Below are positions 56,021 to 63,638 of a stretch of DNA of 63,716 nucleotides, piece after piece (the first letter of the stretch is position 1; each line of letters opens with the position of its first letter). Origin of the DNA: DAOMOP01 sp035444405 (lineage in GTDB: Bacteria; Pseudomonadota; Gammaproteobacteria; Burkholderiales; Rhodocyclaceae); NCBI GenBank assembly GCA_035444405.1, contig DAOMOP010000004.1, positions 1 to 63,716 of the forward strand. Reading direction: 5' to 3'. The notes beneath the pieces were generated by a model, which was not told the origin of the DNA, made no database searches, and was given only the letters and a program-made list of their open reading frames with translations. The translations under genes were made by a program, and so were the position numbers.

Positions 56021-57501
56021 AGCTGCGCCCGTACCAGCTCTCCGCGCTCGACGCGCTCCGCTCGTCCCTGGCTCGGGGAAACCGCCGGGTGATGCTCTAC
56101 AGCCCGACCGGCAGCGGCAAGACCGTGACGGCTGAGGCGGTGATCCGCGGCGCCATCAGCAAGGGCAAGCGCGTCGCCTTCATTGCCAACCGCAAGCAGC
56201 TCGTCGGCCAGGCATCCGCACACCTGACCCGCGCCGGCATCAAGCACGGCATCCTGCAGGCGGACAACACGCGGTCGCTCGACGCGCCGGTGCTGGTGTG
56301 CAGTATCGACACGATTGCCGCCCGTGGCTTTCCCGATGATGTGTCCCTCATCATCGTCGACGAGGCACACGGCTGCGCTGGCAGTCGGAAATACCGCGAG
56401 CTGCTCGCGAAGCGTAACGCGGTGCCGGTTGTCGGACTGTCGGCAACGCCGTTCGCCCCTGGCCTGGGTCAAGTGTTCAACGATCTGGTGATCGCCGCAA
56501 CGATCCGCGAGCTGATCGACGCGGGGTTCCTCGTTGATCTCGACGCGTATGCACCGGCCGACCCCGACCTTTCCGGCGTGGCGACCCGTCGCGGCATCGC
56601 CGGTGAGGCCGACTACGTGGAGGCCCAGCTCGCCGAGGCCATCGACAAGCCCGCTCTGATCGGCGACATCGTGCAGCACTGGCAGCGGCTCGCCGCCGGC
56701 AAGCAGACGGTCGCGTTCTGCACGTCGATCCCGCACAGCAAGCACGTCACCGAGGCGTTCCGTGCGGCCGGCGTGCTGGCAGAGCACGTCGATTACCACG
56801 CTGACGACGACGCTCGCGCCGACATCCTGGGCCGCTTCGCTCGAGGCGAGTTCCAGGTTCTCAGCAACGTCGGATTGCTCGCGGAGGGCTGGGACTGCCC
56901 CAGCACCGAGTGCATGATTCTCGCGCGGCCAACGAAATCGCTGACGCGGTTCATCCAAATGGTCGGCAGGGTTCTGCGGCCCGCCGACGGCAAGACTCGC
57001 GCCCTGCTGCTCGACCACTCGGGCACGACCCTGCGGCTCGGTTTCCCGACCGACGACCTGCCGCTCGTGCTCGACGACGGCCGCGCCAACACAAGCGGCA
57101 GCAAGCGCCAGGAGCGCCGGAAGTCCGAACCCAAGCCCTGCCCCTCGTGCAAGTACGTGCGCCCAGCCGGCGTCCACGTGTGCCCCGCGTGTGGCTTCGC
57201 GCCCGAGCGCAAGAACGATGTCGTCGTCACCGAGGGCGAGCTTCAGCGGATCGAGCGCAGCAAGAAGCCGGCGACCCGCGACGCCAAGCAGCACACGTAC
57301 TCACAGCTCCTGCACATCGCCCGACACCGTGGCTACTCGGACGGATGGGTGGCGCATCAGTACCGCGCAATGTTCGGGGTGTGGCCGCGAAGCTTGGCCG
57401 AAGTCACCGCGGCGCCGACGACGGAGCTGCTGAAGTGGGTCAAGTCGCGGCAGATCAGGTTCGCCAAGGGCCGCAAGACGGAGGTGCACAATCATGTCTG
57501 A
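56017..57501 (+). CDS. Superfamily II DEAD/DEAH-box helicase of the satellite
   Basis: A 494-aa helicase with motif I SPTGSGKTVTAE, motif II IIVDEAHG, motif III GLSATP, motif V region LLAEGWDCPS and motif VI QMVGRVLRP. A zinc ribbon follows the core at about residue 373 (CPSCKYVRPAGVHVCPACG), and then a C-terminal helical part. It is the RadD/UvrB-like type common in phage replication modules. It overlaps the DUF1376 gene by 4 bp and the primase gene by 8 bp. Confidence 0.88.
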   Translation: MKLRPYQLSALDALRSSLARGNRRVMLYSPTGSGKTVTAEAVIRGAISKGKRVAFIANRKQLVGQASAHLTRAGIKHGILQADNTRSLDAPVLVCSIDTIAARGFPDDVSLIIVDEAHGCAGSRKYRELLAKRNAVPVVGLSATPFAPGLGQVFNDLVIAATIRELIDAGFLVDLDAYAPADPDLSGVATRRGIAGEADYVEAQLAEAIDKPALIGDIVQHWQRLAAGKQTVAFCTSIPHSKHVTEAFRAAGVLAEHVDYHADDDARADILGRFARGEFQVLSNVGLLAEGWDCPSTECMILARPTKSLTRFIQMVGRVLRPADGKTRALLLDHSGTTLRLGFPTDDLPLVLDDGRANTSGSKRQERRKSEPKPCPSCKYVRPAGVHVCPACGFAPERKNDVVVTEGELQRIERSKKPATRDAKQHTYSQLLHIARHRGYSDGWVAHQYRAMFGVWPRSLAEVTAAPTTELLKWVKSRQIRFAKGRKTEVHNHV

Positions 57502-58423
57502 GCGACTCGACGTCCGCACGATTGCCCGCGGTCGCTGGCGCGGCATTCTGCTGTCGCTCGGGCTGGACGAGCGCACCCTCTCGGGCAAGCACGGCCCCTG
57601 TCCGATGTGCGGAGGCAAAGACCGCTTCCGCTTCGACGACCGCGAGGGGCGCGGCACCTTCTACTGCTCGGGCTGTGGTGCCGGCGACGGCGTGCAGCTC
57701 GCGATAGGCGTGACCGGATTGCAGTTCCGCGAGGTGGCCCAGCGCATCGAACAGCTAGCAGGCGCGGTGCAGCCGATGACGACCAAGCCCGGCCGCTCCG
57801 ACGACGACAAGCTCGCTGCTCTCAGGCATGTGTACCGCGAGTCAGCGCCGATCGCAGACGGTGACGAGGCCGTCAAGTATCTCCGCGGTCGCGGGCTGCG
57901 GCTGGACGATATTCCGCTCGCGCTGCGTCTGCACCCGGCGTTGCCGTACTACGACGGCGGCAAGCACATCGGCACGTTCAAGGCGATGCTCGCGCTCGTC
58001 ACCGATCCGGCCGGCCGCGCCGTAAGTCTGCATCGGACCTACCTGCAGGACGCACAGAAAGCGCCGGTGCCGGCCCCAAAAAAGCTGATGGAGGGCTTGC
58101 CCCTTGCTGGCGCCGCAATCCGCCTGACGCCCGTTTCCGAATGCCTGGGCATTTCAGAGGGCGTCGAAACCGCGATTGCCGCGTATGAGCTTTTCGAGGT
58201 TCCAACGTGGTCGTGCATCTCGACATCCGGCATCGAGAGCTTCGAGCCGCCCGAGGGTGTGCGCGAGCTGATCGTATTTGCGGATCACGATCGCAATTTC
58301 GCAGGCCAGAAAGCGGCATATGCCGTTGCACATCGTCTTGCACTCCGCGGAATTGATGTCGAGGTTCAGGTTCCGCCTGAGCCCGGCGATTGGCTGGACC
58401 ATCTACTGAGGAAAAAGGCATGA
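57494..58423 (+). CDS. Phage-type primase with zinc ribbon and Toprim domain
   Basis: A 309-aa protein. The N-terminal zinc ribbon is CPMCGGKDRFRF...CSGCGAG (about residues 36-64). A Toprim domain begins near 215 with GISEGVETAIAAYE and has VFADHDRN. This is the Gp4/alpha-like primase architecture without a fused helicase domain; the adjacent SF2 helicase probably supplies that activity. Overlap with both neighbours shows coupling. Confidence 0.87.
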   Translation: MSERLDVRTIARGRWRGILLSLGLDERTLSGKHGPCPMCGGKDRFRFDDREGRGTFYCSGCGAGDGVQLAIGVTGLQFREVAQRIEQLAGAVQPMTTKPGRSDDDKLAALRHVYRESAPIADGDEAVKYLRGRGLRLDDIPLALRLHPALPYYDGGKHIGTFKAMLALVTDPAGRAVSLHRTYLQDAQKAPVPAPKKLMEGLPLAGAAIRLTPVSECLGISEGVETAIAAYELFEVPTWSCISTSGIESFEPPEGVRELIVFADHDRNFAGQKAAYAVAHRLALRGIDVEVQVPPEPGDWLDHLLRKKA

Positions 58424-58521
58424 GCACGGAAAAGAAACCCTGGCCGATCCCCGAGCCTTGGCAGTGGCCGGCCGAGCTGACCGCATACGTCAAACGCATT
58501 TACGAAAGGAGCAGACCATGA
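58420..58521 (+). CDS. Very small Trp/Pro-rich protein
   Basis: 33 codons, MSTEKKPWPIPEPWQWPAEL and on to YERSRP. It overlaps the primase stop by 4 bp (ATGA) and the next start by 4 bp, an arrangement that supports translation. No family recognised. Confidence 0.55.
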   Translation: MSTEKKPWPIPEPWQWPAELTAYVKRIYERSRP

Positions 58522-58721
58522 ATCAATTCGAACAGGCTGGATTTGAATCGATCGCCAAGACCATTTGTGAAATGGAGGCTATCGGCGTAGATCGGCAGAC
58601 GGTTTGCACATCCATTTGCGCGGCGACAGCAAAAGCCCTTCGTGCGGCAATCGGGCCGAAAGGAGCGGCCGAAATGCTTCGTGCCGCGGCAGACCAGATC
58701 GCCGATCAATTTGATGCGTGA
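58518..58721 (+). CDS. Small helical protein of unknown function
   Basis: A 67-aa protein (MNQFEQAGFESIAKTICEME) predicted helical with three cysteines. Its 4-bp overlap with the upstream micro-gene and an AGGAGC ribosome site support it. No family recognised. Confidence 0.6.
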   Translation: MNQFEQAGFESIAKTICEMEAIGVDRQTVCTSICAATAKALRAAIGPKGAAEMLRAAADQIADQFDA

Positions 58722-58995
58722 GGACGTCGAAATGCTCGACGATGACATCGCAGCATGCGCCGCCCTACTGCTCGACGCGGCGCGTGAATCCGGCATGTTC
58801 GTTTCCGGCGATCAACGAGTTTCCGAGCCAGACGCCGCGGCATTGCTCGGATTGTCCGCATCGCGCCTGAAAGAGATTCGACTTTCCGGAGACGGTCCGC
58901 CTTACTTCGTATTGGGTCTGAATGGGTGCCGGGTGAGTTACAGAATTGCCGATCTGGCCGCATGGATTCAAATTCATCGGACTTTCGGATGCTAA
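58714..58995 (+). CDS. Second AlpA/MerR-like HTH protein
   Basis: Up to 93 aa. The C-terminal half reads as a winged HTH (VSEPDAAALLGLSASRLKEIRLSGDGPPYFV, then VSYRIADLAAWI), like AlpA and Xis proteins. ATG 58714 overlaps the previous gene by 8 bp; ATG 58732 is an alternative. It stands directly ahead of the capsid operon, whose promoter region holds the ATGCC-N3-GGCAT palindrome, so it may control the late genes. Confidence 0.65.
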   Translation: MREDVEMLDDDIAACAALLLDAARESGMFVSGDQRVSEPDAAALLGLSASRLKEIRLSGDGPPYFVLGLNGCRVSYRIADLAAWIQIHRTFGC

Positions 58996-59035
58996 CGTAG
59001 GACAACGTCGGATAACGCACGGATACGATTCACGA

Positions 59036-59048
59036 ATGCCTTGGGCAT
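59036..59048 (+). promoter_or_regulatory. Palindrome ATGCC-N3-GGCAT in the capsid operon promoter region
   Basis: ATGCC-TTG-GGCAT, second copy of the motif at 54502. A -10-like GATAAT follows at 59054-59059 and TTCACG at 59029-59034 could be a -35 with a long 19-bp spacer. MerR-type activators use such long spacers with a palindrome between the boxes. This reading is speculative. Confidence 0.5.
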
Positions 59049-59106
59049 TGGCGGATAATTGATGCAGATTCACTTGATCAATTACCGCAAAGAAAAGGAA
59101 ACACCA

Positions 59107-60159
59107 ATGAGCGTTTCTCTCTTGCCGAAAGGCTCGACATTTACCCGCGCCGCCATCGCCAAAGCCGTATGCAATGGCGATCCCGTCGCAGCAATGCACT
59201 ACGCATCGAATCGATGGGGCGCAAATAGCGGGGTCGTCAACGTGCTTCGCGAAGCCGTCGGCGGGGGCAGCACCTTCGACGAGGATTACTCGGCGCTCTC
59301 CGGCACCCGTCAGGCCGCCGCCGAATTCCTCGAGATCGTTCGCCCGACGACGATCATTGGCCGCCTGCAGAACCTTCGCCGTGTTCCGCCTCGCGTGCCT
59401 GTGGTGCCGCAGGTGACGGCGACAACCGCGTATTGGGTCGCCGAGGGATCGGCCCGCCCGCTTAGCCGCACGGCATTCGATCGTGAAGTCATGGAGGCAC
59501 TGCGCATCGCGGCGTTGACCGTTCTGTCAGACGAGTTGCTCCGCGACGCTTCGAACGAAGCCGAAAGCGTGATCAGGCGTGATCTGGCCCGCGCCTGCGC
59601 GCAACTGCTCGACCTTTCGTTCATCTCGCCGACGAACGCCGGCACCGCCGGCAAGAGCCCGGCGGCCGTGACGAACGGCATCACACCGATTGCCGCAACC
59701 GGCGACATTGCCGACGACATCGAGGCCGCGGTGGGCGCCTTCACTGGCGACCTGGAGAGCGCCGCCTGGGTCATGCACCCGCGCCTCGCCACACAGATTG
59801 GCCTGCGCTCGGGCAGCGTCGGCGCAGACATCGGCGCACGCGGGGGCAACCTGGCCGGGCTGCCTGCGATCACCTCGCAAGTGTGCCCGTATGGCTCGGC
59901 TGGCGGACTGATCACACTCCTGGATGCGAGCGGAGTTCTTTATGTCGACGAGGGCGTCGAGATCAAGGTGAGCGAGCACGCGTCGATCGAGATGGCCGAC
60001 GACCCGCAGGGCGACACCACGACGCCGAGCGGCGGCTCGATGCTCGTGAGCATGTTCCAAACCGACAGCGTCGCGCTGATGGTCGAGCGCGCGGTCAACT
60101 GGAAAGCACTCGCTGGCGCCGTCGTCACGGTGTCGGGCGCCGCATACGGGGCAGCGTGA
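59107..60159 (+). CDS. Major capsid protein, HK97 fold
   Basis: A 350-aa protein of the HK97 major capsid family: TTIIGRLQNLRRVPPRVPVVP near the N-terminal arm, AYWVAEGSARPLSRTAFDR (E-loop region), SDELLRDASNEAESVIRRDLARA (spine helix) and C-terminal FQTDSVALMVERAVNW. There is no long delta/scaffold domain. It comes before the protease, the reverse of the usual portal-protease-capsid order. The start at 59107 has AAGGAA 5 bp upstream. The stop overlaps the protease start (TGATG). Confidence 0.9.
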   Translation: MSVSLLPKGSTFTRAAIAKAVCNGDPVAAMHYASNRWGANSGVVNVLREAVGGGSTFDEDYSALSGTRQAAAEFLEIVRPTTIIGRLQNLRRVPPRVPVVPQVTATTAYWVAEGSARPLSRTAFDREVMEALRIAALTVLSDELLRDASNEAESVIRRDLARACAQLLDLSFISPTNAGTAGKSPAAVTNGITPIAATGDIADDIEAAVGAFTGDLESAAWVMHPRLATQIGLRSGSVGADIGARGGNLAGLPAITSQVCPYGSAGGLITLLDASGVLYVDEGVEIKVSEHASIEMADDPQGDTTTPSGGSMLVSMFQTDSVALMVERAVNWKALAGAVVTVSGAAYGAA

Positions 60160-61001
60160 TGAGTACGGTGCAAAAGCGCGTAGTTCAGCTCGAGGTCCGC
60201 CGTATCGATCCTGACCTGCGCATCATCGAGGGCATCGCTTCGACGCCGACCCCGGATCGCATGGGCGATGTCGTCGAGCCGCTCGGTGCTCAGTTCAAGC
60301 TGCCGCTGCCGCTGCTCCTCGGTCACGATCACGCCCAGCCCGTCGGCCGCGTCGAGCACGCAGAGGCCACGCGGCAGGGGGTGAAGTTTCGCGCCACCAT
60401 GCCGCGGATCGACGAGGCCGGAGTGCTGCGCGAACGCGTCGAAGAAGCATGGCAGAGCGTCAAGGCCGGACTGATCACTTCGGTTTCGATCGGCTTCCGC
60501 ACGCTCGACGGCGAGCCGATTGGGCGCACTGGCGGGATGCGGTTTACCAGTTGGGAGTGGCTCGAACTTTCACTGGTGGCCGTGCCGGCGCAGCCTGACG
60601 CGGTGATCACGAGCGTGCACGGCAAAAGCCATACGGCACAGCCGCGCGAGGACATCCGCGACACGATCACCAAGCGCGTCGGCGAGGTCATGTGTGACGC
60701 GATGAAAACCGACCGCACCCTGCAGAAATTCACTGTTGGCACTTTCGCTGGACTGGCCCGCGCGATCGGCGCGACGGGCGCGATTCTGCTGGGTCGGGTC
60801 GAGCAATTGGAGCGACGCCTGGAGGCGGCCGAGAAGTCTGCACTTGGCGTCTATCGCGGAGTGTTCCAGTCCGGAGAGAGCTACCAGGCTGGGCAGTTCG
60901 TGACCTGCAAGTCGTCGCTATGGTGCGCCACCCGAGACACCGATGCACGACCGGGCACCGATGATTCATGGCGTCTATCGGCGAAAGGAGAACGGCAATG
61001 A
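60159..61001 (+). CDS. HK97-family prohead protease with C-terminal extension
   Basis: A 280-aa protein. Residues 1-150 are the prohead protease (S78): GIASTPTPDRMGDVVEP, the catalytic His in LLLGHDHAQPVGRVE and the Ser in ITSVSIGFRT. An unusual tail follows a coiled coil (EQLERRLEAAEKSALG): GVYRGVFQSGESYQAGQFVTCKSSLWCA resembles the small carbohydrate-binding/decoration modules of phage structural proteins. Typical proteases end near residue 200. Confidence 0.85.
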   Translation: MSTVQKRVVQLEVRRIDPDLRIIEGIASTPTPDRMGDVVEPLGAQFKLPLPLLLGHDHAQPVGRVEHAEATRQGVKFRATMPRIDEAGVLRERVEEAWQSVKAGLITSVSIGFRTLDGEPIGRTGGMRFTSWEWLELSLVAVPAQPDAVITSVHGKSHTAQPREDIRDTITKRVGEVMCDAMKTDRTLQKFTVGTFAGLARAIGATGAILLGRVEQLERRLEAAEKSALGVYRGVFQSGESYQAGQFVTCKSSLWCATRDTDARPGTDDSWRLSAKGERQ

Positions 61002-61237
61002 TGGAACCCCTCGAGATCACCGACGACATGATCGTTCGGCCTGAGTACCTGACCCGGCTGTTCGCGGTCATGGACGGGGAAAAGGCCCGCATTCTCGAAG
61101 TCTGCCGGACGCTCGGACTTCCCGATGCGATCGACCTGGACATCGCCGACCGTCAACGGCCTGCGTTCGTGCTGCGCTACGGCGACAGCGAGCACCGGCT
61201 GCGCTTCGACGTGTTGCCGGCCGGCACGGAGCACTGA
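60998..61237 (+). CDS. Small protein after the protease, unknown function
   Basis: A 79-aa acidic protein (MMEPLEITDDMIVRPEYLTR) starting in the protease stop (ATGATG, so either of two Met codons), with AAGGAG upstream. Position among structural genes suggests a head accessory protein, but no family is recognised. Confidence 0.6.
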   Translation: MMEPLEITDDMIVRPEYLTRLFAVMDGEKARILEVCRTLGLPDAIDLDIADRQRPAFVLRYGDSEHRLRFDVLPAGTEH

Positions 61238-61239
61238 AC

Positions 61240-61455
61240 GTGAAGCCGCCCGTAAAGATCACCAGCGCGCGCCACGGGCTTTCGATTCGCTTCCAGCCTC
61301 ACTGCAAAGTGTTCGAGGTCATGCGCGACCGCGAAGTGCTGGCGAGCTGCGATAGCTTCGCGGCCGCCGTGCGGATCCTTGAGGACCACAGACATGCAGC
61401 ACGACAAACGACTTCCGCCCCCGCCGCCGATCGGCCGGCTTGTCCGCGCAGCTAA
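61240..61455 (+). CDS. Small hypothetical protein (GTG start)
   Basis: 71 codons from GTG 61240, 2 bp after the previous stop. The sequence (KITSARHGLSIRFQPHCKVF) gives no family match. It overlaps the next frame by 62 bp, so one of the two ends may be misplaced. Confidence 0.45.
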   Translation: MKPPVKITSARHGLSIRFQPHCKVFEVMRDREVLASCDSFAAAVRILEDHRHAARQTTSAPAADRPACPRS

Positions 61456-61630
61456 CTCCATCGGCCTCATCGTCATCGCCGCGCAAACCGTTGGCGAGCG
61501 CGACTACCGAGGCGGCAGGTTCTTCGTGCAGGAACCTGGACGCATGCACGCCGAGTTCGCCTCCGACGACATCGACGCGGTGCTGCGCTGGCTGCGGGAT
61601 CGTCGTCGCGAGGGGCACGGGGGGGACTGA
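61394..61630 (+). CDS. Small hypothetical protein
   Basis: A 78-aa protein with a Pro-rich start (RLPPPPPIGRL), a beta-rich middle and an acidic helix (SDDIDAVLRWLRDRR). Not recognised. It overlaps the 3' end of the preceding frame. Confidence 0.5.
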   Translation: MQHDKRLPPPPPIGRLVRAANSIGLIVIAAQTVGERDYRGGRFFVQEPGRMHAEFASDDIDAVLRWLRDRRREGHGGD

Positions 61631-61695
61631 TGAAGAACGCATATGCTCGTTGTGGAAAGGCGGACGCGAAACTCTTTTCCGCTTCAAAGCAATGA
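61630..61695 (+). CDS. Possible 21-aa micro-gene
   Basis: ATG 61630 overlaps the preceding stop (TGATG) and reads MKNAYARCGKADAKLFSASK. Coupling is the only support. Confidence 0.25.
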   Translation: MKNAYARCGKADAKLFSASKQ

Positions 61696-61717
61696 ATGAA
61701 ATTTTCGGAGGATCGCC

Positions 61718-62149
61718 ATGCCGCGTAAATCTGCCGCTGCAATGGCTGTAGTAGCCACCGGTACCCCTACGCCTATTGGCAGGCACCCTGAGCCGCCGAT
61801 CGGCCTTCCGGAGCCCGCCGCAGAGCTATGGCGGTCGGTTGTCCGCACCCGGCCGCCGGCATACTTCGACGCGCCAAACTTGGAGATGTTGGCAACGTTC
61901 TGCCGCGTGACGGTTGAATACCGGCGTTTGGCTGCCGCACTCGAAGCACTCGACCCGCTGACCGACACCGATCTGTACGCGAAACTGATTCGGGCCAGCG
62001 ACACGTTAGCGGCTCGTGCAGCGCAGTGTTCGACCCGGTTACGCCTGGCGAAGAACGCGACGACCGATTCGCGCGCCGCGGCCCGCGCTGTCGGCGATCA
62101 CCGCACCCCATACGAGCGCATGCGCGACCGTTACCAGCAGGAGGACTGA
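61718..62149 (+). CDS. Phage terminase small subunit, P27 family
   Basis: A 143-aa protein: PPIGLPEPAAELWRSVVRTRP, then FDAPNLEMLATFCRVTVEYRRL and a basic tail. This matches P27-type TerS, which recognises pac/cos DNA. GGAGG lies 8 bp before the ATG. No large terminase follows, so this TerS would have to direct a helper phage's TerL, as SaPI TerS proteins do. Confidence 0.75.
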   Translation: MPRKSAAAMAVVATGTPTPIGRHPEPPIGLPEPAAELWRSVVRTRPPAYFDAPNLEMLATFCRVTVEYRRLAAALEALDPLTDTDLYAKLIRASDTLAARAAQCSTRLRLAKNATTDSRAAARAVGDHRTPYERMRDRYQQED

Positions 62150-62150
62150 C

Positions 62151-62354
62151 ATGAAGGTTCCACAATTCGACTACTGCTCCCCGCAGGCGATGAAGCTGAG
62201 GCAGCAGGACAACACCCCACCCTGGGGCGTTCACGTCTGCGAGGTCGATTCCCTGGCCGGCTTCGACGTTGATGGATCGGCGTTCGGGCAGTCGCTTGCC
62301 GAGGCCCGCCGGCTGCGCGCAGAGCTGGAGGCCGCCGACGATGGCCAGCCCTGA
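62151..62354 (+). CDS. Small hypothetical protein
   Basis: A 67-aa protein (MKVPQFDYCSPQAMKLRQQD) 1 bp after terS with CAGGAGG upstream. Not recognised. Confidence 0.5.
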   Translation: MKVPQFDYCSPQAMKLRQQDNTPPWGVHVCEVDSLAGFDVDGSAFGQSLAEARRLRAELEAADDGQP

Positions 62355-62517
62355 ACAGCAGCGCGCGGCCGTGCTGCAGGCTTGCCGCGAGCACAACGTT
62401 CGCGTCGAGCGGATCGGCAACGTCTGGCACTTGCGCTCGGCGTTCGTGGACATCTTGGCTGTCGATCTTGCGCTAGTGCGCCCGATCGAGCTGCGACCGT
62501 ACGTGCCGAGCCGCTGA
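62341..62517 (+). CDS. Small hypothetical protein
   Basis: A 58-aa protein (MASPEQQRAAVLQACREHNV) overlapping the previous gene by 14 bp. The helix-beta pattern with VRVERIGNVWHLRS may be a small DNA-binding fold; not recognised. It ends the late operon. Confidence 0.45.
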   Translation: MASPEQQRAAVLQACREHNVRVERIGNVWHLRSAFVDILAVDLALVRPIELRPYVPSR

Positions 62518-62759
62518 CCGACCCGCCCTCGCCCGCGCGCGTGTGGAGCGTCATCTTTGGGCAAGGGGTGTGCTGATTGCTCATGCCCCTCGCCCGCTGC
62601 AAAACTCAATTTTGAGTTTTGCTTTGAAAACAGCAGCTTGCAGAACGGAAAGCCACAACAGTTCTGAGTCGGTCAAGGGTCGGACCTGAAATCTGACCCT
62701 CGCCCGCGCGCGCGTGGGAACGTCCGCAAGGCCCTACCGATCTGGTAGCCCCTCGACCC

Positions 62760-62779
62760 GCCCGCGTGCGGGCTTTTTT
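62760..62779 (+). terminator. Terminator of the satellite late operon
   Basis: Stem GCCCGC (62760-62765) with GCGGGC (62768-62773) and a TTTTTT tract. The 240 bp before it (62518-62759) contain no gene that I recognise; a short palindrome TCAAAATTGAG-like AT-rich stretch occurs near 62605-62620. Confidence 0.8.
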
Positions 62780-62788
62780 GTGTTACTC

Positions 62789-62811
62789 TAGCGTTGCTCC
62801 GTGTAACGCTA
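62789..62811 (+). promoter_or_regulatory. Inverted repeat ahead of the SprT-like gene
   Basis: TAGCGTT (62789-62795) and AACGCTA (62805-62811), with GTTAC/GTAAC partly overlapping, directly between the late-operon terminator and the ATG at 62821. This suggests a separate regulated promoter for the last gene of the element. Confidence 0.45.
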
Positions 62812-62820
62812 AGGAAGGTC

Positions 62821-63462
62821 ATGCAGACTGTAACATGTACCCATTGTGGGGCGAAGTTTGAAGCGATCCGCTCGACCGCGAAGTTCTGCAGCGACCGATG
62901 CCGCATTGGCGCGCACCGAGGCGAGCGCCGGCCGCTGGCGTCGGTCTGGCTGCGCAAAGCCGCCATCGAGTTGGCGGCCGAGGTGTTCGCACCGGCGGGC
63001 GTTACTATCGACGCGGGGGCGTTCGACGTGAGTTTTGGGTATCCGATCAAGATGCAACGCGCGACGATCCGCAAAGGGGAGTTGCAGTATGTTGGCGGCT
63101 CGGCAATCGGCACGACGGCGATTGTGATTACGCCGCAAGGCGACCCTTTGCGAGTGCTCGATATCCTCGTGCATGAAATGATTCACACCGCGACCCCGGG
63201 CGCAGGACACCGCGGCCCATTTCAGCGGATTGCGAATGCGGTCGGCCTTCTCCCGCCATACTCCGCGACGACGGCCAGTACAGAACTGGCCACCAAGCTT
63301 AAAGACATCATCCGGCGGCTGGGCTCGCCGCCGCTGCCGTTCGACGCCGGTCCGAAACCCGGCTGGATCGAACAGCCGGACGGATCTTTTGTTGCGACCA
63401 AGATTCCGGAGCCATGGTTACCACCGCGTCGCGGAAAACGCCAGCGAAAGCGGCCCGCCTGA
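62821..63462 (+). CDS. SprT-like zinc metalloprotease with N-terminal zinc finger
   Basis: A 213-aa protein. The N-terminus holds a treble-clef-like finger (CTHCGAKFEA...FCSDRC). The central domain has the gluzincin motif in ILVHEMIHTATPGAGHRGPFQRI, where HEMIH is HExxH and the later His is the third ligand, as in SprT/Spartan proteases. It is set apart from the late operon by a terminator and an inverted repeat and has its own terminator, the usual arrangement for accessory cargo genes in satellites. Function unknown; DNA-protein crosslink repair or interference with other phages are possibilities. Confidence 0.8.
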   Translation: MQTVTCTHCGAKFEAIRSTAKFCSDRCRIGAHRGERRPLASVWLRKAAIELAAEVFAPAGVTIDAGAFDVSFGYPIKMQRATIRKGELQYVGGSAIGTTAIVITPQGDPLRVLDILVHEMIHTATPGAGHRGPFQRIANAVGLLPPYSATTASTELATKLKDIIRRLGSPPLPFDAGPKPGWIEQPDGSFVATKIPEPWLPPRRGKRQRKRPA

Positions 63463-63480
63463 CCACCCCACCCCACCCGA

Positions 63481-63504
63481 GCCCGCCGCGAGCGGGCTTT
63501 TTTT
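63481..63504 (+). terminator. Terminator of the SprT-like gene
   Basis: GCCCGC (63481-63486), loop CGCGA, GCGGGC (63492-63497), then seven T. Confidence 0.85.
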
Positions 63505-63524
63505 GCGGCTGGCGAAAGTGGCGT

Positions 63525-63543
63525 TTCCGTACAGATTCCGTAC
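63525..63543 (+). promoter_or_regulatory. Right integrase arm-type sites (two TTCCGTAC repeats)
   Basis: TTCCGTAC at 63525-63532 and 63536-63543, with the same 11-bp period as the pair at 52805-52823. Confidence 0.6.
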
Positions 63544-63546
63544 AAG

Positions 63547-63573
63547 CAAAAAGGCCACCCCGTAGAGTGGCCT
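63547..63573 (-). terminator. Element-borne terminator of the rebuilt tRNA-Val
   Basis: On the minus strand AGGCCAC (63573-63567) pairs with GTGGCCT (63558-63552) and runs into a T tract. It lies just downstream of the tRNA on DNA contributed by the element, so the satellite restores both the tRNA 3' half and a terminator. Confidence 0.75.
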
Positions 63574-63588
63574 AAGTGCTTGATTCTA

Positions 63589-63638
63589 TGGTGGGCGGTA
63601 CTGGGATCGAACCAGTGACCCCTGCCGTGTGAAGGCAG
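63589..63638 (-). repeat. attR: 50-bp repeat within the intact tRNA-Val
   Basis: Identical to 52663-52712. Here it forms the 3' part of a complete tRNA gene and marks the right end of the satellite. Confidence 0.93.

Larger units (their letters stand above)
52663..63638. mobile_element. Integrated phage satellite of about 11 kb in tRNA-Val, encoding its own capsid
   Basis: Bounded by perfect 50-bp direct repeats, with an integrase at the left end and the intact tRNA-Val rebuilt at the right end. All 20 or so genes point rightwards. Module order: integrase, AlpA-like regulator, DUF3102/DUF1376-type proteins with an iteron-like array, helicase, primase, HTH protein, major capsid, prohead protease, small terminase, SprT-like protease. 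There is no portal, large terminase, head-tail connector, tail or lysis gene. It resembles capsid-forming PICI-type satellites but lacks their usual portal and large terminase. Confidence 0.88.

Noticed and set aside
52663..63638. Complete prophage
   Set aside because: No portal, large terminase, tail, lysis or lysogeny repressor genes, and only about 11 kb.
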